Source of the DNA: Planctomycetales bacterium
Lineage (GTDB): Bacteria; Planctomycetota; Phycisphaerae; SM23-33
DNA length: 11,412 bases
Assembly (NCBI GenBank): GCA_030592655.1
Contig: JAUVIQ010000085.1
Location: 1-11,412, forward strand
Reading direction: 5' to 3'
The stretch's first letter is position 1. The number at the start of each line of letters is the position of its first letter. The position numbers and the translations under genes were made by a program. The notes beneath the pieces are model-generated. The model was not told where the DNA came from. It was given only the letters and a program-made list of their open reading frames with translations, and ran no database searches. Positions 7,253 to 11,412 of the stretch are shown one piece after another.

Positions 7253-7324
7253 GGGAAAAAGACTTACGGCAAAGATGTAGGCGTTCGCCGCATTGATCCT
7301 TGTTGTTCCTTCCTTGGCTGCACC

Positions 7325-7353
7325 AGTATAATGAGCCGGCGCCAGGTTTGCAA
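7325..7353 (-). promoter_or_regulatory. Likely promoter of the methyltransferase-flippase-GT4 set
   Basis: On the minus strand TTGCAA (7348-7353) is followed after exactly 17 bases by TATACT (7325-7330): 4/6 and 5/6 matches to the sigma-70 consensus at ideal spacing. Transcription would start near 7318, leaving a leader of about 80 bases before GTG 7238. It lies back to back with the plus-strand promoter at 7373-7401. Confidence 0.5.
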
Positions 7354-7372
7354 TAGCGCCGCAACCGGCCTC

Positions 7373-7401
7373 TGGAAACCTTACCGGTAGCGCGTTATAA
7401 T
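7373..7401 (+). promoter_or_regulatory. Likely promoter of the polymerase-GT2-GT4 set
   Basis: TGGAAA (7373-7378), 17 bases, then a perfect TATAAT (7396-7401). The predicted transcript starts near 7408 and has a leader of about 83 bases. The same -35 hexamer, TGGAAA, appears before the transferase gene at 269. The leader contains short inverted repeats described under findings. Confidence 0.5.
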
Positions 7402-7490
7402 TCGGCGTGTCCGGCACGCAGGTTTCGATGATTAAGAATATGTCGGATCGAACCGATATCTTATCAGTAATGGCCAAGAGGAACCCATGA

Positions 7491-8930
7491 ATGAGAGTTG
7501 CATACGCGAATGACAGGTTGGACTACTACCTTCCGGAGTTGGAGGACTCCATGCTGGACGTTTCGCCCACGCCTCCTTTGTGGATGCATGTTTTCTCCTG
7601 GCTCTTGTTGGGAGTTTTCGCCCTCCCGGTGGCGCTGCTTTTCAGGATGGGCAATCGGGGCGAGGCTTTCTTGCTCCTGGCGATTCCGTACACGGTTATC
7701 TGCGTTATGAGTCCATTCATTGGGCTTTGCCTGCTGTTCATGGCCTCACTGGCGGATGTGATTTCGGGGATCGAGAGCGGCTTTTTCACCATCAGCAAGT
7801 TGATGGCGATCATCCTCGGGTTGCGGTTCGTGGTGGGCCTGTTGGGGCCTGGAGGTCGATTTCGCATCCCGACGGAAATCAAGATTATGGGTGTCCTTGT
7901 GTTCTGGTACCTGATCGTGTTGGCCTGGTCGCCTGTTGTGCTGGTTTCGGCGATCAGCACCCTGTCGATGTTGCTGTTGTCGCTGCTGCTGGTCATGATT
8001 GTGGATATGGTCCGGACGCCGGCTCATTTGAGGTGCGTTCTTGGCTACGTGGTGCTGGGGTCGGTGGTTGTGAGCATCATTGCCCGGATATCCGGTCCGG
8101 TGGCGCAAACCTGGACAGAGCGGGTTTCCCTGGAGGCCTTTAACGCGAACCATTTTGCCTACACTTTGGCGTTTGGGCTCTTTTCCGCAATTTTTCTGTT
8201 GTCCCAGTCGCGACGGTTCCTGGCAAAAGTTGCGTACGTCTTGGCCATTATTTTGCTCCTCGTCGGGATTATTGAGTCCCAAAGCCGCGGCGAATATCTG
8301 GCAGTAACCGGCGCTGTGGCCTTGGGCGTCCTGGTGAGTTTTCGGGAGCGTTTCCGCCAAGTCCTGCTGGGGCTTATCATTCTGGGCATGCTATTGTTCG
8401 GAGCGTTCCTTTTCATTACCAGGAGCGGCGTCATGCCGCAGAAGGCTATAGAGCGCCTGGAACAGCCTTTGTCCCAGGCCGGCGAAACTCGTTTGGCCAT
8501 TTGGCGGGTGGGCATGAAGACCGGAATGCAACGCCCACTGATGGGCTGGGGCGCCGGCTCGTTCCCATATGCGACCCATACGTTGCGCGATCCGCACAAC
8601 AACTATCTACAGGTTTTCGTTGAGTCGGGGGTGCCAGGCTTGGCACTGTGGCTGTTTGCGTTGTTTCTGGTTTCTATGAAGGCGTTTCGGTCACGACCGC
8701 GGTCCATCTGCTTTCTTGCGACCGGGTTTATTGGCATGATCCTGTTGGCTGGCGTGACCTTGAATACGCTCAAATCAAAGGTTGCCTGGTGCGAGATCGG
8801 AATTATCCTGGTTATCTGGAGGTTGTCCCAGGCGGCGGTGAATCAGGAACATACCGACTGGTCGGATGAGGAATCGATGCGGTACGAGCCGGCAGCGACG
8901 GAGTCGTCGTCCGGTGATGGCGGACGCTGA
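7491..8930 (+). CDS. O-antigen ligase/polymerase family protein (Wzy_C), probable EPS polymerase
   Basis: A 479-residue integral membrane protein with about 10-12 hydrophobic helices between residues 33 and 445. It carries the Wzy_C/WaaL-family signature in its large periplasmic loop: SQSRGEYLA (263-271), then a loop with TRLAIWRVG (333-341) and GWGAGSF (352-358), and DPHNNYLQVFVESGVPGL (367-384). The PHNxYLQxxxExGxxGL block with its His is the hallmark. An earlier NANHFA (218-223) also fits. Members either polymerise lipid-linked repeat units or ligate glycan to an acceptor. Placed beside a flippase and glycosyltransferases, polymerase is the better guess. Two starts are possible: ATG 7491 (AAGAGGA eight bases upstream) and ATG 7551, which would drop the first 20 hydrophilic residues and has GGAGGA at 7541-7546. 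I give the longer form. The charged C-terminal tail (from about 446) is low in hydrophobics. First gene of the plus-strand set. Confidence 0.88.
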   Translation: MRVAYANDRLDYYLPELEDSMLDVSPTPPLWMHVFSWLLLGVFALPVALLFRMGNRGEAFLLLAIPYTVICVMSPFIGLCLLFMASLADVISGIESGFFTISKLMAIILGLRFVVGLLGPGGRFRIPTEIKIMGVLVFWYLIVLAWSPVVLVSAISTLSMLLLSLLLVMIVDMVRTPAHLRCVLGYVVLGSVVVSIIARISGPVAQTWTERVSLEAFNANHFAYTLAFGLFSAIFLLSQSRRFLAKVAYVLAIILLLVGIIESQSRGEYLAVTGAVALGVLVSFRERFRQVLLGLIILGMLLFGAFLFITRSGVMPQKAIERLEQPLSQAGETRLAIWRVGMKTGMQRPLMGWGAGSFPYATHTLRDPHNNYLQVFVESGVPGLALWLFALFLVSMKAFRSRPRSICFLATGFIGMILLAGVTLNTLKSKVAWCEIGIILVIWRLSQAAVNQEHTDWSDEESMRYEPAATESSSGDGGR

Positions 8931-8976
8931 CGAAGCCAGCAATAAGACAGTTATTGAAGCGGTGGAGTCTTCATCT

Positions 8977-8992
8977 TCGCGCGTTTCCGCGA
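8977..8992 (+). other. Short GC-rich inverted repeat between polymerase and GT2 genes
   Basis: TCGCG and CGCGA with a six-base spacer, followed by an AT-rich run (ATAATTAATT) rather than a T-tract. It lies in the 101-base gap after the polymerase. It could be a weak terminator or attenuator, but the stem is only five pairs. The GATAAT at 8991-8996 could equally be a -10 element for the next gene, although its -35 is poor. Confidence 0.2.
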
Positions 8993-9031
8993 TAATTAAT
9001 TGTCGGAAGACTGTAACCATGCCGTGAAATA

Positions 9032-10090
9032 ATGGATTCTCATGAGAAAGGTCGGGCAACATTGACAGAGAAGAAGGACATGGAATGTGCGACAGAAATG
9101 CCGCTGGTCACGATAAACATTGTTACCCGAAACCGCAGAGATGCCCTGAAAAGGGCAATCGAGTCAGCTTATGCTCAGACGTATCGCCCGATAGAGTTGG
9201 TCGTCGTGGACAATGATTCCAGCGACGGGTCGGTAGAAATGGTCGAGCGCGACTTTCCTGATGTCAAAGTGATCCGTCTGCACAGGAACATCGGTTGCCA
9301 GCCGGGACGCAATATCGGGATGAAAAATAGCCGGGGGAAGTACATCTTCAATCTCGACGATGATGGCGTGCTGGAACCCCATGCGACTGAGAAGATGGTG
9401 GCTCGCTTCGAGGATGAGGAGGACGTCGTCTTGGTTGCCGCGGCCATTGAGCCCCTTGTGCCGGAGCGGTCTCACCTGATCAGGCAGGTCCGCTGCACAA
9501 CAGAACGGTACATTGGGAATTTTCCCGGCGGTGCTTCGGGCATTCGCCGTTCCGTGCTGGATGATGCAGGCTATTTCCCCGAATATGTCCGTGGACACGC
9601 CGAGGCCGATCTCGCCTTGCGCATCATCGACAAAGGCTACGAAATGGTCTATCTGCCCGATGCCATAATGTACCATGACGTCAGTGATATCGAACGCAAC
9701 AAAAACACAGTTGCCTATTACGGAATCTGGCATCGCCTGGAAACGGCATACCGTCTCGAACCGTGGGGGCGGTGCCTCATCAACGGCCCATGGAAAGCTT
9801 TGATGGACTTTGTACGTGCCGTTCGTGAAGGTTCGCTGGCGGGCTATTTCCGAGGCGTCTTTCGTTTTCTCCACAATCTGCCGGATATTCTCGCCAGGCG
9901 GAAGCCCGTGAGTAAATGGGCAACGCAGAAGGTCGATTTTCTGAATTACAATTACGTTACCGATGGGCAACGGTCCCGCAGCTTCAGGCGGTACCCGTTA
10001 CGGCGGGTCGTCTGGGATCGACTGCGAAAAAGGCATCTACTGTCGGCCCCCGAAGCGGATGCTGCCGCGGTCATTGAATCATCAGAATAG
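9032..10090 (+). CDS. Family 2 glycosyltransferase
   Basis: A 352-residue GT2 (GT-A fold) inverting glycosyltransferase. Motifs in order: PLVTINIVTRNRRDALKRAI (24-43), ELVVVDNDSSDGS (55-67) with Asp60/Asp62 for the nucleotide, RNIGCQPGRNIGMKNSRGKY (85-104), NLDDDG (107-112) as the metal-binding DxD region, GGASGIRRSVLDDAGYF (166-182), HAEADLALRI (189-198) with the acidic ED-type catalytic-base region, and YLPDAIMYHD (207-216). No transmembrane helix is obvious, so it probably works at the inner face of the membrane on the lipid-linked acceptor. The C-terminal part is strongly basic. The start is uncertain: ATG 9032 lacks a ribosome site, TTG 9062 and ATG 9080 are inside the open frame, and 9080 (before MECATEMPLV) would give a family-typical N-terminus. 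Second in the plus-strand set. Donor and acceptor cannot be told from sequence. Confidence 0.9.
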   Translation: MDSHEKGRATLTEKKDMECATEMPLVTINIVTRNRRDALKRAIESAYAQTYRPIELVVVDNDSSDGSVEMVERDFPDVKVIRLHRNIGCQPGRNIGMKNSRGKYIFNLDDDGVLEPHATEKMVARFEDEEDVVLVAAAIEPLVPERSHLIRQVRCTTERYIGNFPGGASGIRRSVLDDAGYFPEYVRGHAEADLALRIIDKGYEMVYLPDAIMYHDVSDIERNKNTVAYYGIWHRLETAYRLEPWGRCLINGPWKALMDFVRAVREGSLAGYFRGVFRFLHNLPDILARRKPVSKWATQKVDFLNYNYVTDGQRSRSFRRYPLRRVVWDRLRKRHLLSAPEADAAAVIESSE

Positions 10091-10130
10091 TACTCCTCCG
10101 GGACACTTTCGTCTGAGGCCGGGAAGTAAA

Positions 10131-11336
10131 ATGGTAACAAAAAAACTCCGCATCCTAATGCTTAGCCCATGCGAACCATGTCCTCCCTGTGGTGGGTGGT
10201 CAATTGTAGTATATAACGACCTGTTAAACTTATGCCAATTGGGCCATGAGTTGCACTTATTGGCGATCACATATGATATTCATGCCGACATCGAGCAGGC
10301 AAGAAAGATATGCCCAGCCGATTATTTCTACAAGTGCAAGCTTCCTCGTTGGTTACAAGTAATCGCAAATACAGGGAAGCGCCTGCCTTACACCATCACC
10401 CGACATTTTGACCGGAAACTGCTGGCGCGGGCGAGGGAGTTACTGCGCAACAGTAAATTTGACGTTGTATTGGTGGAAGATGAGGTGATGGCTGCGTATG
10501 GCCCTGTGCTGCGAGAGGAGTTCGGAGTCCCCTTCTTTGTACGCGGACACAATGTCGGAACCCAGGTACTGCAAAGATTTGTAAAGGAGCAAAAAAACCC
10601 TATCGTGAAAATGCTTGCGATGAGACAAATGAGCAAGTATGCCCGTTACGAAAAGGCCGTTCTCGATGAGTCGGATGGCTTCAGCATGATAACGGAGGCT
10701 GATGCGATGGAGCTCAAGAGGCTATTTCCGGAGTTGGAACCATCTGTAGTATCGGCGGGGACAGACCTGGACTACTTCCAGCCCGGCAACCAGGCACGAG
10801 AGCCGGATTTGATCGTTCATGTCGGCAGCCTGACGGCCTTTACGAAGTTAGAGGCGATGATCTGGTTCTGCGAAAGCGTGCTGCCGTTGATCCGCCGGCA
10901 GCGGCCGAATGTTCGGCTCGAGTTAGCGGGCTACGCACCTGCAAAAGCATTCGCGAGGTTTGAGGGCGTGAATGTTCTCGGTCAGGTACCGGACATCCGA
11001 CCGCACCTGACACACGGCAGGGTCTTCGTTGCGCCACAATTTGTGGGCAGTGGAATACGACTTAAAATCCTGAACGCCATGGCTACCGCGAACGCCCTCG
11101 TATGCACACCCGTTGCCTGCGAAGGCATCGGCCTTGTCAACGACGAGCACGCTCTTGTTCGCGAAGACGCCGAGGGTTTTGCTCAAGCCGTTCTGTCGAT
11201 TCTTTCAGACAATGAACTGGCCGAACGGTTAGGGGCCAAGGCCCGTAAATTCGTTGAAGAAAAATACAATTGGAAGATAATCGTTGAGGGACTTGCCAAA
11301 TTGCTTTATCAAGTATCCCAAAAGGGTCCTTCGTGA
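10131..11336 (+). CDS. GT4-type glycosyltransferase
   Basis: A 401-residue GT-B glycosyltransferase. The N-terminal domain opens with RILMLSPCEPCPPCGGWS (7-24), the GGxS-type nucleotide/acceptor loop, here preceded by three cysteines (14, 17, 20). It continues through FDVVLVEDEVMAAYG (110-124) and PFFVRGHNVGTQVLQ (134-148). The donor domain has VVSAGTDLDYFQP (206-218), IVHVGSLTAFTKLEAMIWF (228-246), GYAPAKAF (267-274), LGQVPDIRPHL (283-293) and VAPQFVGSGIRLKILNAMA (300-318), with TPVACEGI (326-333) near the end. This C-terminal layout resembles the sugar transferases reported with PEP-CTERM/EPS systems, which fits the PEP-CTERM gene here (resemblance from memory, not a search). The ATG at 10131 has GGGAAG (10121-10126) upstream and gives a normal N-terminus. 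An open frame extends back to 9963 but overlaps the GT2 gene. Base composition is lower in GC in the first half than in the second. It follows GT2 by 40 bases; the remaining 76 bases of the window show nothing recognisable. Confidence 0.88.
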   Translation: MVTKKLRILMLSPCEPCPPCGGWSIVVYNDLLNLCQLGHELHLLAITYDIHADIEQARKICPADYFYKCKLPRWLQVIANTGKRLPYTITRHFDRKLLARARELLRNSKFDVVLVEDEVMAAYGPVLREEFGVPFFVRGHNVGTQVLQRFVKEQKNPIVKMLAMRQMSKYARYEKAVLDESDGFSMITEADAMELKRLFPELEPSVVSAGTDLDYFQPGNQAREPDLIVHVGSLTAFTKLEAMIWFCESVLPLIRRQRPNVRLELAGYAPAKAFARFEGVNVLGQVPDIRPHLTHGRVFVAPQFVGSGIRLKILNAMATANALVCTPVACEGIGLVNDEHALVREDAEGFAQAVLSILSDNELAERLGAKARKFVEEKYNWKIIVEGLAKLLYQVSQKGPS

Positions 11337-11412
11337 AAAGAGCATCGCTTGCGAGTTGCGAAACCTGATTTCGTGCCTGCCGAGACGGTAGCCGAATAGT
11401 GAATAGGAAAAC

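Noticed and set aside
7239..7364. 42-residue N-terminal extension of the methyltransferase
   Set aside because: It begins beyond the predicted transcription start and has no good ribosome site. The GTG at 7238 has TAAGGAG at ideal spacing.
7250..7477. 75-codon minus-strand ORF filling the divergent intergenic region
   Set aside because: It starts at TTG without a ribosome site and lies across both predicted promoters. Its sequence shows no domain, signal or biased composition, and its stop overlaps the methyltransferase ribosome site.
9164..9970. 268-codon minus-strand ORF opposite the GT2 gene
   Set aside because: It is the antisense of a clear GT2 gene. Length is explained by codon bias of the sense strand, and no domain or ribosome site supports it.
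9963..10130. Upstream extension of the last GT4 reading frame by 56 codons
   Set aside because: It overlaps the end of the GT2 gene by 128 bases and has no ribosome site. The added residues are unlike any GT4 N-terminus, while ATG 10131 starts directly at the first beta strand.

Overview
The window looks like part of an exopolysaccharide (EPS) or surface-glycan biosynthesis locus from a Gram-negative-type bacterium. Overall GC is moderate, roughly the mid-50s by eye. Two features point to the lineage. One is a small secreted protein ending in a clear PEP-CTERM sorting tail, which implies an exosortase elsewhere in the genome. The other is a WecA/MraY-type transferase whose usual histidine motif is replaced by HLYDQ. 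Together with the RND efflux pump fragment and the DNRLRE-like beta-rich body of the PEP-CTERM protein, I favour Planctomycetota (Phycisphaerae-like). This is inference; other exosortase-bearing phyla such as Verrucomicrobiota or Proteobacteria are not excluded.

Layout: (1) 2-238 (+), C-terminal end of an RND efflux permease, probably the edge of an unrelated unit. (2) 348-1505 (+), polyprenyl-phosphate HexNAc-1-phosphate transferase, convergent with (3) 1513-2604 (-), UDP-GlcNAc 2-epimerase (wecB); 7 bases separate their stop codons. (4) 2753-3502 (+), PEP-CTERM protein, divergent from wecB. (5) A minus-strand set read right to left: SAM methyltransferase (7238-6576), Wzx-type flippase (6473-4962) and GT4 glycosyltransferase (4952-3588). 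(6) A plus-strand set: Wzy/WaaL-type polymerase or ligase (7491-8930), GT2 glycosyltransferase (9032-10090) and GT4 glycosyltransferase (10131-11336). Sets 5 and 6 diverge from a 252-base intergenic region carrying good-looking promoters in both directions.

Together the genes make most of a Wzx/Wzy-dependent pathway. A sugar-1-phosphate is loaded on undecaprenyl phosphate, WecB supplies UDP-ManNAc, three glycosyltransferases extend the repeat unit, a methyltransferase may decorate it, the flippase exports it, and the polymerase joins units. The PEP-CTERM protein embedded in the cluster fits the known link between exosortase sorting and EPS loci. No exosortase, Wza/Wzc export machinery or WecC dehydrogenase lies in this window, so the locus very probably continues beyond it. 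No RNA gene, transposon, CRISPR array or long repeat was seen. No stretch over 300 bases lacks a gene. The individual families are known; the unusual points are the embedded PEP-CTERM gene, the altered WecA motif, the composition step and Cys-rich loop in the last GT4, and the layered start region of the polymerase.
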